Of a stretch of 34,608 nt of DNA, positions 7,800 through 17,099 are shown one piece after another (the stretch's first letter is position 1; the number at the start of each line of letters is the position of its first letter). The stretch is from Deltaproteobacteria bacterium. GTDB lineage: Bacteria; Myxococcota_A; Polyangia; Polyangiales; JADJMO01. The DNA lies in contig JANYDK010000033.1 of the NCBI GenBank assembly GCA_025363655.1, positions 1 to 34,608 of the forward strand, read 5' to 3'. The notes under the pieces were generated by a model. The model did not search any database. It was not told the origin of the DNA and saw only the letters and a list, made by a program, of their open reading frames with translations. Position numbers and translations under genes: made by a program.

Positions 7800-8917
7800 A
7801 AGCTCTCACCGGCGGTGCTGACCACCGTGCCCGTGCCGGCGAAGGGATCGATCGAGAGGACGTTGCCCTCGCAAGTGAGGCCGTAGAGCGTCGGCCCGTA
7901 GGCAGCGAGGCCCCAGACGCAGCGGTAACCGACCGAGCCGAGGGTCTTGCCGACGCCGGACGCGGGGCTCATCTCGATGAGGAGGTCGGTGGCACCTCCG
8001 CCGGTCGCGGTGGCGACGAGCCGGCCTCCGACGAAGGCGATGTCGCCCGACGAGGAGAGTCCGGCAGGGAAGGTGGCGATGCGTTTGCTGATGCCGGTGG
8101 CGGGATCGAGCGAATAGAGGGTATTGCCGCCCGCCGCGTAGAGCGTGCCGTCGGGCGCGAAATCGAGCGCGTTGAACGAGGTGCTGACGGAGGCGAAGGG
8201 CGTCGCCGTGCCGGTGAGCGTGTCGATCTTGGAGAGGGACGAGAAGCTGACGCCGTAGAGGACGCCTCCTGGGTGCAAGGCGATGTCGGTGAGCGTCGCG
8301 CCCGTGCTCCCGATGCGTCTCACTTTGCCGGACGGGAGCCTAATCTCGAACAAGCTGTCCGCCGTCTGCGCGAGGGCACGTGCCTGACAGCCGAGGACGG
8401 GATCGCAGCCGTGGCTGACGGGACAGAGCGCGTCGTCGGGCGCGTGACCGCAAGAGCGGCTCTTCTCGTCGCAGGAATCGTGGGTGCACGAGACGCCATC
8501 CCCGCAATCACGCACGCCGGGGAGACATCCGCGGAAGACGTCGCACTGTTCTTCTCCATTGCAGAATCGTCCGTCGTCGCAACGCCCCGAGACCGAGACG
8601 TGTGCGCAGAACCCGCCCGAGTCGCAGGTGTCGAGGCTGCACGCGACGTGATCGTCGCAGTCGTCGTCGCTGAGGCAGGGGCGCGTGTCGAAGGGGATGA
8701 CGGTGTCGACGGGTGCATCTTCTGCCACGTCGCTGGGCACGATGACGTCGAAGCCCGTCTCCCCCGTCGTCTCGGGGGCGCTCGTCTCGACGACGGACGC
8801 GTCGCTCGTATCGCTCGTGTGCTCACCGGAGCCGACGGCAACGTCCGGATCGGTACGCGCGCCACAGCCGGCCAAGACGATCAGCGGAAACATCAGCGGG
8901 ACCAGCGCAACGCGCAT
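7778..8917 (-). CDS. Cys-rich and beta-propeller lipoprotein
   Basis: A 379-residue lipoprotein (VLAGC lipobox, Cys18) with an acidic Thr/Ser/Asp tether. Next comes a disulfide-rich segment with CLSDDDCDDHVACSLDTC and similar repeats, a pattern widespread in myxobacterial lipoproteins. The C-terminal half is a repeating beta-strand region: ALHPGGVLYGV, LDFAPDGTLYAA and GDIAFVGGRLVATA read as successive blades of an NHL/SMP-30-like propeller. No active-site residues can be recognised. The start is the ATG whose following residues give a clean signal peptide. The gene follows the kinase-AAA gene on the same strand after 77 bases, so co-transcription is possible. Its stop overlaps the 3' end of the Asp-box gene on the other strand. 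Confidence 0.87.
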   Translation of the reverse strand: MRVALVPLMFPLIVLAGCGARTDPDVAVGSGEHTSDTSDASVVETSAPETTGETGFDVIVPSDVAEDAPVDTVIPFDTRPCLSDDDCDDHVACSLDTCDSGGFCAHVSVSGRCDDGRFCNGEEQCDVFRGCLPGVRDCGDGVSCTHDSCDEKSRSCGHAPDDALCPVSHGCDPVLGCQARALAQTADSLFEIRLPSGKVRRIGSTGATLTDIALHPGGVLYGVSFSSLSKIDTLTGTATPFASVSTSFNALDFAPDGTLYAAGGNTLYSLDPATGISKRIATFPAGLSSSGDIAFVGGRLVATATGGGATDLLIEMSPASGVGKTLGSVGYRCVWGLAAYGPTLYGLTCEGNVLSIDPFAGTGTVVSTAGESFYGASAR

Positions 8918-8994
8918 CCCGGCACGATTGCACGGTTTTCGGCGCCCTTCCAACGCTACATTTCGCGCATGACCTCTCGCACAGCCGCCCTGCC

Positions 8995-11900
8995 TCACAC
9001 CTCGTCTTCCTCCAACCAAATCGGCGCCACGCCCATCCGCGCGACCACCGCGCGCGCCTCCGTCATCAATTCTCTCCCGCCGTCGCCGCCGAGCCGTTTG
9101 CCACGTTGATATCGACTCACCGCGACGTCGAGCGTCTGGCCGAGCTTCGTCGCCTCGCGCTCGGCCTCCTCCAGCAGCGGAAGCACACGATCGACCTGAT
9201 TTCGGGCCTCCTCCGCGTAGGCGAGGGCGCGAATGGCGCGGGTGGTGGCGAGCGGCGGGGCTTCGGCGCAAATGCGTCGATAGCGCTCGACGACGCGGAT
9301 CGAGGCGTCGGGATCGCCGCTCTTGAGGGCGCGCGCCTCGGCGAGCGCGATCGGCGCGGCGTAGAGGCCGGCGTAGGTACACCGCAACAAGCGAAACGAC
9401 TTGTCGGCAGCGACCGCGCGGGCGAAGGCGCGACGGACTTCCCGACCGTCGGTGCGGAGCACGTTCGGCCAGGGCGCGACCAACTCGAGGAGCGCACGCT
9501 GAATGGTCGGCGGCTCGCGCGGCCACTGGCGACGGAGCGCGTCGATGACCTCGAACGCGTCGTCGAAATCGCCGCGCAGATGGGCGAGGAGCGAGCGGTA
9601 AATGGCTATTTGCACGTGCATCGGCGTCGTTTCGGTGCTCCCTTTGGAGGCCGCCACCAGGCGCTGCAGGCTGCGAGCGGCGCGTGCGAATTCTTGTTCC
9701 GCGTAGTCGAGCTCGAAGCGATTGCAGAGACCGTAGAGGTGGGCGAACGAGCCGCTGAGACCGCTCCCCTCGATGCGCTCGATCGCCGTCTCGAGGAGCG
9801 GCCGTGCTTCGGCGAACCCGCCGGTGCGCATTGCCGCATAGGCATCGATGAAATAGGGAAACGCCGACACCTCGGCGCTCTCGACGTGGCGATCGCCGAT
9901 GCGCGCACGGGCCGAGGCCAAGTAACGTTCGGCGAGCGGCACCGGCCGTCGCTGGTCATCGCCATAGAGCGCGACATAGGCAAATAGGTAGTCGCACCAA
10001 GCGGCTTGTTCGTAGGCCGAAGCGCGCTCGAAGCCGCGACGCGCACGCACGAGGAAGCGTATTCCGCCGAGTGGATTGAAATAGGTGGTGAGCATGCCGA
10101 GGCGGAGATCGCGCTCGGCGCGGCCCCTCGCGACCGGATCGAGCGGCGGCGGACGGCGCACGGTGCGCGAAGACGACGGTCCGCGGAGGAAGGAGAGTCC
10201 AGCGAAGACGGCGCCGAGGCCGGTCGAGGAGATGGTCGGCTCTCCCGCTTCGCGAAGCGTCGCCGCGAGACGGAGGTGACCAGCCGCGATGTCACCATTC
10301 GCGAGCAGCGACGAGGCCTCGTGCATCGCCGCGTCGATGCGTTCGTCGTCGGTCTCGAGCGCGACCAGCTCGGCCCAACGCGTGGCGGCCTCGGCCGAAC
10401 GAGCGCCGCGATCGAGCGCGGTCGCGAGCGCGCGCAAGACGGCACGTGGCTCACCTTCGCGTTGATCGAGCGCGATCGCGTACAGATCTGCGGCGAGGCC
10501 GAAGGCGAGCTTTTTCTCGGCCCGCGGCGCAGCGAGGAGGGCGCGTGCACCAGCCTCGCGTGCCCGGCCGGCGCCGAGGAGATGCCGCACCACCCGCTCG
10601 TCGGGGGCCGTCGCGTCGTCCGTGTCGAGGGCGAGGAAGGCCGCGTGCATCGCCGAGGCCTCACCTGCGTCGGCCAACGCCGCGACCGAGGCACGAACGG
10701 CCTCGTGATAGAGCTCGACGTGCGCGCTCGGTTCCGTCGTCGTGATCCGCACGAGGCCTTCGCGCGCGAGCGTGCGCACCCGATCGTCGACCTCGCCGAC
10801 CGCGTGTCCGAGGACGCGAGCCAGACGCGTCACCGAGGTCGCCTCGTCCGCGACCCACAGCGCGCGAACGAGCGCGCGCTCTTCGGCCGATCGCAAGGCG
10901 ACCAACATCGAGAGTGCCGTCGTGGGCGTGGCTTCGCGGGCGGGCGTGTCCTCGGAGGCGAGCGCGCGACCGATCACCTCGGCGAGGAGCGGTCGACCGG
11001 CGCAACGTCGCACGACCTCGGCGTCCACCGAAATTTCGCCGCGGCGCCCGCCTTCGTTCACCGTCTTCGCGATCGCATCGGCGATCACCGCGGCGATCGC
11101 CTGCTCGTCGAGCGGCGGTACGTCGAGCACCCCGAGTCGCGAGCGTGCTTCGAGGAACTGGCTCGCCCGTGAAGAAGGGACATCGTCACGTGCGGTCGCG
11201 AGGAGGAGGAGACCGGGCGGCGCCCGTTCGAGCAACTCGTCGAGGAGGGCGAGCGAATCGTCGTCGGCGGCGTGCAACTCGTCGAGGATCACCAGCACCG
11301 CGGCGCGTGAGGCGAGATTTTCGAGGAGCGACGCGATCGCCGCGAACACTTCGGGCCGCTGCGGCGCCGCTCGCGGAAGCAGCGCTTCGTCGTGGAGGAG
11401 CACGGGAAACGCCGTCGAAGCGATGCCGAGGAGTCGCGCGACGTCGTCGTCGACACGCGAGGGCTCGTCTTCGTAGATCTGCGCGAGGGCATCGATCGCG
11501 CCGTCGAGCAGGTTGAAGGGCACGCGTTCGCTCGATCGAGCGCGACCGCGAAGGACGAAGAACTCGCGGGCCTGCGCCTCCTTCGCCAGCCATCGCGCGA
11601 GCGCGGTCTTGCCGACGCCGGTGCTGCCGCGGAGCACGCGTGCTTCGAATGCGCCGTCTCCTTCGCGGATGTGCTCGAGGAGCGCGGCGAGCGTGGCTTG
11701 GAGGTCGGCGCGTCCGACGAGCTCGGGCTCCCTCCCGCGCGCGATCGCGAAACGAGCCCGTCGCGCGCCGATCGCCGGAAAGAGCTCGGCCTCGAGCTCG
11801 GCCAGCGTCGGCCTGTCTCGCGGTTCGCGTTCGAGGAGCCGAGCGCACGCGCGGACCAGCGCCGGTGGTGCATCGCTCATGTACGTGTCGAGCGGCGCCG

Positions 11901-12576
11901 GCGAACCGGTCAGCCGCTCGACGATGATCTCGTTGAGGTTGCCGACGAAGGGCAATCGTCCGGCCACGATTTCGAAGAGCATGACGCCGAACGCATAGAG
12001 ATCGGCCGCGGCGGTCACGGCCTCGTTGCGCATCTGCTCTGGCGCCATGTAGGCGGGCGTGCCGACGAAATCGCCCGAGGCGCCGAGCTCGGCGAGGATG
12101 CCGAAGTCGAGGAGTTGGACCACGCCGTCGGCCCGCACCATCACGTTGCTCGGCTTCAAATCGCGATGGACGAGCCCGTGCGCATGGAGAAACGCCAGGG
12201 CCTCGGCCATCGGCGGCAAGATCTGGCGAAGCTGCGCCAGCGTCGTCTCGAGGCTTTTCGGCGCGCTGGGTGACGACTCCGCGCACCAGCGATCGAGCGT
12301 CACGCCGTCGATCGCCTCCATCGTGAAGTACGAACCCTCGTCGTCCTCACCGAGCTCGTAGAGTCGCACCAGTCCCGGATGCGCGAGCTGCTCGACGGCG
12401 CGGAATTCGTTCTTCAAACGAAGGAGCGCGTGCGGGTCTTGCGAGCGCACACGCTTGAGCGCGACGTCTTGCTCGCGCAGGGCATCGCGGACGAGATCGA
12501 CGCGTCCCTCGCCGCCGACGCCGAGGTGTCGGACGAGTCGGAAGCGCGGCCCTTCGGCCCGCGATCGCTCGCGCAT
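8995..12576 (-). CDS. Ser/Thr protein kinase fused to AAA ATPase and TPR-like region (PknK-like)
   Basis: An 1193-residue cytoplasmic signalling protein. Residues 10-270 form a complete kinase: glycine loop G19-x-G-G-E-G24, Lys41 in VALK, H137-R-D139-L-K-P-S-N, D157-F-G and A178-P-E180. An ATPase follows with Walker A GSTGVGKT (317-324) and Walker B-like VLVILDELH, the layout of AAA_16/STAND regulators. The remaining roughly 550 residues are Ala/Leu-rich helical and TPR-like. The family phosphorylates Ser/Thr and uses the ATPase/TPR part as a ligand-responsive switch, as in PknK or MalT-like proteins. No C-terminal HTH or cyclase domain is seen, so output is probably through phosphorylation only. 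The start is the sole good ATG before the kinase domain. It is divergent from the zinc-ribbon gene, with 72 bases between them. Confidence 0.93.
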   Translation of the reverse strand: MRERSRAEGPRFRLVRHLGVGGEGRVDLVRDALREQDVALKRVRSQDPHALLRLKNEFRAVEQLAHPGLVRLYELGEDDEGSYFTMEAIDGVTLDRWCAESSPSAPKSLETTLAQLRQILPPMAEALAFLHAHGLVHRDLKPSNVMVRADGVVQLLDFGILAELGASGDFVGTPAYMAPEQMRNEAVTAAADLYAFGVMLFEIVAGRLPFVGNLNEIIVERLTGSPAPLDTYMSDAPPALVRACARLLEREPRDRPTLAELEAELFPAIGARRARFAIARGREPELVGRADLQATLAALLEHIREGDGAFEARVLRGSTGVGKTALARWLAKEAQAREFFVLRGRARSSERVPFNLLDGAIDALAQIYEDEPSRVDDDVARLLGIASTAFPVLLHDEALLPRAAPQRPEVFAAIASLLENLASRAAVLVILDELHAADDDSLALLDELLERAPPGLLLLATARDDVPSSRASQFLEARSRLGVLDVPPLDEQAIAAVIADAIAKTVNEGGRRGEISVDAEVVRRCAGRPLLAEVIGRALASEDTPAREATPTTALSMLVALRSAEERALVRALWVADEATSVTRLARVLGHAVGEVDDRVRTLAREGLVRITTTEPSAHVELYHEAVRASVAALADAGEASAMHAAFLALDTDDATAPDERVVRHLLGAGRAREAGARALLAAPRAEKKLAFGLAADLYAIALDQREGEPRAVLRALATALDRGARSAEAATRWAELVALETDDERIDAAMHEASSLLANGDIAAGHLRLAATLREAGEPTISSTGLGAVFAGLSFLRGPSSSRTVRRPPPLDPVARGRAERDLRLGMLTTYFNPLGGIRFLVRARRGFERASAYEQAAWCDYLFAYVALYGDDQRRPVPLAERYLASARARIGDRHVESAEVSAFPYFIDAYAAMRTGGFAEARPLLETAIERIEGSGLSGSFAHLYGLCNRFELDYAEQEFARAARSLQRLVAASKGSTETTPMHVQIAIYRSLLAHLRGDFDDAFEVIDALRRQWPREPPTIQRALLELVAPWPNVLRTDGREVRRAFARAVAADKSFRLLRCTYAGLYAAPIALAEARALKSGDPDASIRVVERYRRICAEAPPLATTRAIRALAYAEEARNQVDRVLPLLEEAEREATKLGQTLDVAVSRYQRGKRLGGDGGRELMTEARAVVARMGVAPIWLEEDEV

Positions 12577-12648
12577 GGAGGACGTCTACCGCGGCTGGCT
12601 CCGGACGACGACGGTGACGCGCCCCTTGGCTGCATGTACGTATCCGCG

Positions 12649-13176
12649 ATGGGTCTCCTCGACGCCAGCGGGCTCGATCGTCTCCTCGCCGAAGGCTGCA
12701 CCGCTTGCAAGGGCAAGAAGCTCCTCTTCCGTACCTACGTCGATGCGCGCTTGCCCATCGCCGGAGCCGAACCGAACGGGCCGATCACCTGGGCTTACAA
12801 GGGTGAAACGTTCCTCGACGGCGTCTTCGACGTCAGCTGCCCCGACTGCAAACACGTGGTCTTCCACGCCGACGTCTGCCCACGATGTCATCGCGAAGGT
12901 GCCTTGGCGACGATCCTCGAGACCACCAATCGCTTCGTCGTCCCGGAAAAATGTCCGCAGTGCGACATTCCCGATTTGCAATATCTGGCGATGATCCCGG
13001 CGCGCGTGCTCTACGCGGGCGTGCGCGCGGAGAAGGCGCGGACCGCGACCGAGCTACTCGACCCTGGTTTTCATGGGGTTCGCGTGCAGTGTGCCACGTG
13101 CGGCCTGCTCGACGCTGTCAACGCCAAATGTCCACTATGCGACGCGCCCGGCCCGATTCGCAATCGCCCGTCGTGA
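12649..13176 (+). CDS. Multi-zinc-ribbon protein of unknown function
   Basis: This 175-residue soluble protein contains six CxxC knuckles: CTAC, CPDC, CPRC, CPQC, CATC and CPLC. They are evenly distributed and should pair into three zinc ribbons. Between them lie conserved-looking segments such as ITWAYKGETFLDGVFDVSC and LPARV-like strands. I recall similar proteins from myxobacterial genomes, all uncharacterised. Nucleic acid or protein binding is a plausible but unproven role. A second ATG 15 bases upstream (12634) is equally possible; neither has a clear ribosome site. It shares a very short divergent promoter region with the kinase-AAA gene, which suggests that the two are connected in function or regulation. 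Confidence 0.8.
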   Translation: MGLLDASGLDRLLAEGCTACKGKKLLFRTYVDARLPIAGAEPNGPITWAYKGETFLDGVFDVSCPDCKHVVFHADVCPRCHREGALATILETTNRFVVPEKCPQCDIPDLQYLAMIPARVLYAGVRAEKARTATELLDPGFHGVRVQCATCGLLDAVNAKCPLCDAPGPIRNRPS

Positions 13177-13239
13177 TTTGCCAATCAAGGGCCAATCAGG
13201 GTTTGAGCCGATTTCGCGATGTGGCAGCCTCAGAGGTCC

Positions 13240-14145
13240 ATGACCCGAATCTTCGGCTCCGTGCTCATCGCGATGTTCGCCCTTCCGGTGCTCGCCGGCA
13301 CCTCTGCGTGCTCGAGTGGTTCGAGTGGCGACTCCACCGACCTGACGGGCGACTCCGGCTCCAAGCTCGACAGCGGTAGCAACCCCGACGTCGGCTTCAT
13401 CCTCGACGCCAACACCGACGTCGGTGGCGACGTGCCGGTCGGCCCGACCAGCACCACGCTCACGGCGACGATTCGCGACTTCAAGCTCTACTCGTCGACC
13501 GACGCGACCACCGATCCCGATTTCGAGAACGTCCCCTCCGGCTCGGACACCGGCTGGGACGATCACGGCATCGTCACCGACGCGCTCGGCAGCGACGGCA
13601 AACCGGTCTACAAACCGACCGGCACCACGGTGACGACGCACGGCAAGGCCGCGTTCGACAAGTGGTACAACGACGTACCCGGCACCAACCTCGTGGTGCA
13701 CTATCCCATCGTGCTCACGCACGCCGCCGACGGCTCATGGGGCTACGACAGCGAGAAAACCGGCGTGCCGCTCTCCGCGAGTGACGCCACCAAACAATTC
13801 TTCCCCATCGACGACGGCACGACCTACGCCACCGCCTTCGGCAACCAGGGCAAACCGCACAACTACAGCTTCACCGTCGAGCTCCACACCACGTTCGTCT
13901 ACAAGGGTGGTGAGTTCTTCAAGTTCCGCGGCGACGACGACGTCTTCGTCTACATCGATGGCAAACTGGTCATCGATCTCGGCGGCATCCACGGCCCCGA
14001 GTCGGCCGAAGTGAAGGCCGACACGCTCGGACTCAAAGTCGGCAGCGAGTACAAGCTCGACTTCTTCTCCGCCGAACGTCACGTCACGGGCTCGAACATC
14101 TTGTTCTCGACGACGCTCGATTTGAAGCCCGGCGCGATTCGGTAA
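13240..14145 (+). CDS. Fibro-slime (PA14-like) domain lipoprotein
   Basis: A 301-residue lipoprotein (AGTSAC lipobox) with a short Ser/Asp tether and one fibro-slime domain. The hallmark is KGGEFFKFRGDDDVFVYIDG followed by KLVIDLGGIHG and FFSAERHVTGSN, which match the domain known from Dictyostelium prespore/slime proteins and bacterial homologues (a PA14-related beta-barrel). An upstream segment beginning LTATIRDF is the usual start of the domain. PA14-like domains bind carbohydrate, and the acidic DDD loop is typical of Ca2+-dependent sugar sites. A role in matrix adhesion is therefore likely but not shown. The ATG at 13240 gives the best signal peptide; the frame opens 21 bases earlier. 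The gene is monocistronic and followed by two hairpins. Confidence 0.9.
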   Translation: MTRIFGSVLIAMFALPVLAGTSACSSGSSGDSTDLTGDSGSKLDSGSNPDVGFILDANTDVGGDVPVGPTSTTLTATIRDFKLYSSTDATTDPDFENVPSGSDTGWDDHGIVTDALGSDGKPVYKPTGTTVTTHGKAAFDKWYNDVPGTNLVVHYPIVLTHAADGSWGYDSEKTGVPLSASDATKQFFPIDDGTTYATAFGNQGKPHNYSFTVELHTTFVYKGGEFFKFRGDDDVFVYIDGKLVIDLGGIHGPESAEVKADTLGLKVGSEYKLDFFSAERHVTGSNILFSTTLDLKPGAIR

Positions 14146-14166
14146 GTGGTCCTGCTGGCTGTCGCA

Positions 14167-14211
14167 CGGGGTTTCGCAATTCGTGCTGAGAGGCACGAAT
14201 TGAAAACCCCG
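14167..14211. terminator. Long hairpin downstream of the fibro-slime gene
   Basis: CGGGGTTT (14167-14174) pairs with AAAACCCCG (14203-14211), and after a small internal loop CAATTCGTGC (14177-14186) pairs with GCACGAATTG (14193-14202), with a 6-base loop. It lies 21 bases after the fibro-slime stop. There is no strong T-run after it, so it may act as a transcript-end stabiliser or a bidirectional terminator. Confidence 0.65.
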
Positions 14212-14237
14212 CTCCGATTTCGTTTTGACAGTCTCAT

Positions 14238-14255
14238 CCCCGGCCGTCGCCGGGG
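14238..14255. terminator. GC hairpin between convergent genes
   Basis: CCCCGGC (14238-14244) pairs perfectly with GCCGGGG (14249-14255) around the loop CGTC. It starts 3 bases beyond the stop codon (14261-14259) of the small minus-strand gene, as expected for the end of that transcript. It is not followed by a T-run on either strand. Confidence 0.6.
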
Positions 14256-14258
14256 CCC

Positions 14259-14477
14259 CTACGCGCAGCAGCCTTCGGGCAAGCCGACGAGCTCACGGGC
14301 GTCGCTGCAGCCTACGTCGAGCTCACGGTGGATGGAGAGCGCCGCCGTTTCGAGGGCGCGACGTCGTCCTTCGAGGGGGCCGGTGAGCGCCAGGCGGAGG
14401 GCTTCACGTGCGGCGGCGGGGACGGCGTCACTGTGGACGAGGAGGGGGGCCATGGAAAATGCATGACTTGGGGGCAT
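14259..14477 (-). CDS. Small hypothetical protein
   Basis: A 72-residue frame (64 if the ATG at 14453 is used) with natural-looking composition: an Ala/Leu/Arg-rich helical middle (AAREALRLALTGPLEGRRRA) and a C-terminal CSDARELVGLPEG. I recall a CxDARELVGL ending from small uncharacterised myxobacterial proteins, but this cannot be verified here. A GC hairpin directly after the stop supports a real transcript end. No membrane segment or signal is present. Ribosome sites are poor; GAGAGGA lies about 12 bases before the longer start. The function is unknown. Confidence 0.5.
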   Translation of the reverse strand: MPPSHAFSMAPLLVHSDAVPAAAREALRLALTGPLEGRRRALETAALSIHRELDVGCSDARELVGLPEGCCA

Positions 14478-14626
14478 GCAGGGGAGATGTCCTCTCGAGG
14501 GCGAAAGTTACGGACGTGGCGATTTTTGCGCTTCACCGGAGCTCGCGGGTGCAAACGTGCAGTGTCGCGGGATTCTAAGACGTTACGGGAAATGACAGCC
14601 CACACCGCCATGACTACCTACGCCCG

Positions 14627-15931
14627 ATGCGAATCACCCCCCTGGGCTCCGCCCTCCTGCTCGGCCTCGCGGCCTGCGGGGGAGGCGTCATCGAAGGCTC
14701 CGTAGACGACCAGCTCGGCGATGTCGGCATCGGCGGCGGCGACGACTCGCGCGTCCCGGGCGGTGACGTGACCTCGAGCGGTGACGTCGGCTCCGGCAGC
14801 GACGTCACGACGAGCGGCGACTCGGGAACGACCACGAGCCCGCCGCCAGGCTCCGACGCGACGACGCCTCCCGACACCCTGGCCCCTCCGCCCCCCGTCG
14901 ATTCGGGGCCGCTCCCGGCGCTCTCGATTCGCGTGTCGGGCAATCACTTCATCGACGGTACGGGCGCGACCTTGCGTCTGCGCGGCGCCAATCACTCGGG
15001 CACCGAATACGCGTGCGTACAGGGTTGGGGAATCTTCTCCGGGCCGGGCGACGAGTCGGTGTTCGTCGGTATGCAGAAGTGGAAGCTCAACGCCGTACGC
15101 ATTCCGCTCAACGAAGATTGTTGGCTCGGCATCAACGGCGTCGACACCACCCACGGCGGAAAGGCCTATCGCGACGCGATGGTCAACTGGGTGAACCTCG
15201 CGCACAAACATGGTCTCTACGCGGTCATCGATTTGCACTGGGCGGCGCCGGGCACCCACTCCGCGGCCGAGCAACAGCCGATGGCCGACGCCGATCACGC
15301 GCTCGATTTCTGGAAGAGCGTCGCCACCACCTTCAAGAGCGATCCGGCGGTGGTGTTCGATCTCTACAACGAGCCATTCCTCAACCACTCGACCCTCTCG
15401 ACCGACGCGTGGTCGTGTTGGCTGTCTGGCTGCACGGTCACCGGCGGTGAAGGTGGCCTCAGCGGCACTTGGAAGAGCGCGGGCATGCAGCAGATGCTCG
15501 ACGCCGTCCGCAGCACCGGCGCGAATCAACCGGTGATCGCCGGCGGTCTCGAGTGGTCGAACGATTTGACCGGATGGCTCGCCCACGCGCCGAAAGACTC
15601 TCTCGGTCAGGTGGCGGCGGCGTTTCATCAATACAAAGGCAATCTCTGTCAGGACGCGAGCTGCTGGGGCTCGACCATCGCCGGGGTCACCGCCTCGGTG
15701 CCGCTCGTCACCGGCGAGCTCGGACAAGACGAATGCGCCCACGACTTCACCGACAAGTACCTCGATTGGGCCGACTCGGCCGGTGTCTCGTACTTGATGT
15801 GGTCGTGGAACGCGTGGGGCTCCGGCTCCAGCGCCTCGAGCTGCGGAGGCCAAAAATTCACGATGATCGCCGACTGGAACGGCTCGCCGACACCCTATGG
15901 GGTGGCCTATCAAGCGCGCCTGGCGAAGTAG
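14627..15931 (+). CDS. GH5 glycoside hydrolase (cellulase-type) lipoprotein
   Basis: A 434-residue lipoprotein (GLAAC, Cys17) with a Gly/Asp/Ser then Thr/Pro tether up to about residue 97. The catalytic domain is GH5: LRGANHSG at the first strand, NAVRIPLNEDCW, AVIDLHW, then the acid/base in VVFDLYNEP (Glu249) and the nucleophile in LVTGELGQDEC (Glu364), with FHQYKGN and WSWNAWG on the later strands. GH5 enzymes are retaining endo-beta-glucanases, mannanases or related activities; the exact substrate is not readable. Together with the chitinase it gives the surface two polysaccharide hydrolases. The start codon directly precedes the signal peptide. The upstream gap of about 150 bases shows no obvious operator. 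Confidence 0.92.
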   Translation: MRITPLGSALLLGLAACGGGVIEGSVDDQLGDVGIGGGDDSRVPGGDVTSSGDVGSGSDVTTSGDSGTTTSPPPGSDATTPPDTLAPPPPVDSGPLPALSIRVSGNHFIDGTGATLRLRGANHSGTEYACVQGWGIFSGPGDESVFVGMQKWKLNAVRIPLNEDCWLGINGVDTTHGGKAYRDAMVNWVNLAHKHGLYAVIDLHWAAPGTHSAAEQQPMADADHALDFWKSVATTFKSDPAVVFDLYNEPFLNHSTLSTDAWSCWLSGCTVTGGEGGLSGTWKSAGMQQMLDAVRSTGANQPVIAGGLEWSNDLTGWLAHAPKDSLGQVAAAFHQYKGNLCQDASCWGSTIAGVTASVPLVTGELGQDECAHDFTDKYLDWADSAGVSYLMWSWNAWGSGSSASSCGGQKFTMIADWNGSPTPYGVAYQARLAK

Positions 15932-15962
15932 GTGCCCGCGAAGCTCGAGGACGAAATGACCC

Positions 15963-16991
15963 TCATGGGGTGACGAGCGCGAGAAACCACTTCTCGTTCT
16001 TCACCCCGTCGAAATCGGGATCGAGCCGCGCGTTCTTCTTCGTCGCCTCGGCCTCGCTCCCGGCGCGGGCAATCGCTTCGGCGAGCGAGGCCTCGGCCCT
16101 CGCGTCTTTCAATCGCGCGTAGGCACAGGCGAGGTGATAGGCGGCGAAGGAATAGGTCGGATCGGCGGCGGCAGCCTTGGCGAAGAGCTCGGCGGACTTC
16201 GCGTCGTCTTTCACCATGCGATGCGCGAACCCGGCTTGTTCGTAGGCCTGGGCGGCGATGCGCGCGACTGGCATCGTCTTCACGAGGAACCAGTCGGAGA
16301 ATTCGCCTAGAAAGGTATGCGCGATGACGCCGAGGAGAGCGCCGTCGGGGGACACCGCGATGAGCTCGGGGTGGGCGACGCTGTCGGCGGCGTCGATTCG
16401 ATGAGTGTCGACGAGCACCATCGCATACGACGGGGGCTCACCCTTCACCTGCGCGCCGACGCGGAGCGTGCCGCCCTCCGACGCATCCCACGTCAGCTCG
16501 AGATCGCGCGCGAACGCCCATGGGCCCGAGGCACCGGAGATTCCAGCCTTTTCCACTCGCGCGCCGAGCTTGGCGGAGAGCGCGGGATCGATGTCCTTGG
16601 TCTTGGAATTCCAATCGTCGAGCGTTTCGATTGGCCCATTGCGTGGATGAAGCTCGCAATGATCGGCGCCGCTTCCACCGCTGGTTTGGCAATAGCCGAA
16701 AGTCATGCCGTCGGCCGACCACCCGGCGAGGTGGGTGTGATCCATCATCCCGATCACGAGGGGCGGGACTGGCGGAGAGATCACGACGGGGCCAGGCGCG
16801 CCGAAGGTGATGCCATCGAGCCCGCCCTTCGCAGGCGCGGCGGGGGCCAAAGTCGAGGGAGCGGCCGGAGCGGGAGGCGCATGCGCGACGGGCGCGGCGG
16901 CGATCGCGGTGTGGGTGTTCGTGCGCGAGCAAGCGGATGCGCACAGCATCACGAATGCCCACGGGCCGAGGACGAAGGGACGGAGCGACAT
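15963..16991 (-). CDS. Lipoprotein with TPR-like C-terminus
   Basis: A 342-residue lipoprotein (CASAC lipobox, Cys about 21) with an Ala/Pro-rich tether instead of an acidic one. The middle (ITFGAPGPVVISPPVP ... MDHTHLAGWSADG) looks like strands of a propeller or a DUF. The last 110 residues (AAQAYEQAGFAHRMVKDDAK ... SFAAYHLACAYARLKDARAE) form at least two TPR-type helical pairs ending in a short aspartate-rich cap. TPRs mediate protein-protein contacts, so this may be an envelope assembly factor. The partner is unknown. The gene converges on the GH5 gene (31-base gap) and diverges from the gene at 17100. Confidence 0.8.
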   Translation of the reverse strand: MSLRPFVLGPWAFVMLCASACSRTNTHTAIAAAPVAHAPPAPAAPSTLAPAAPAKGGLDGITFGAPGPVVISPPVPPLVIGMMDHTHLAGWSADGMTFGYCQTSGGSGADHCELHPRNGPIETLDDWNSKTKDIDPALSAKLGARVEKAGISGASGPWAFARDLELTWDASEGGTLRVGAQVKGEPPSYAMVLVDTHRIDAADSVAHPELIAVSPDGALLGVIAHTFLGEFSDWFLVKTMPVARIAAQAYEQAGFAHRMVKDDAKSAELFAKAAAADPTYSFAAYHLACAYARLKDARAEASLAEAIARAGSEAEATKKNARLDPDFDGVKNEKWFLALVTP

Positions 16992-17099
16992 GCGAGCCGA
17001 AGGAACGCTTCCCAGCGAGGAAGGATGCCTGAAGAAATTGGGCGATGCGCACGATCCAGCGCAAGCTGGAATCGTCACGGAGTGCCCAACTGGGTACTC

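Noticed and set aside
6533-9109. 858-codon open frame on the plus strand
   Set aside because: It runs across the Asp-box gene in another frame and antisense to the Cys/propeller gene. The product is Arg-rich and low-complexity, which is typical of shadow frames in high-GC DNA.
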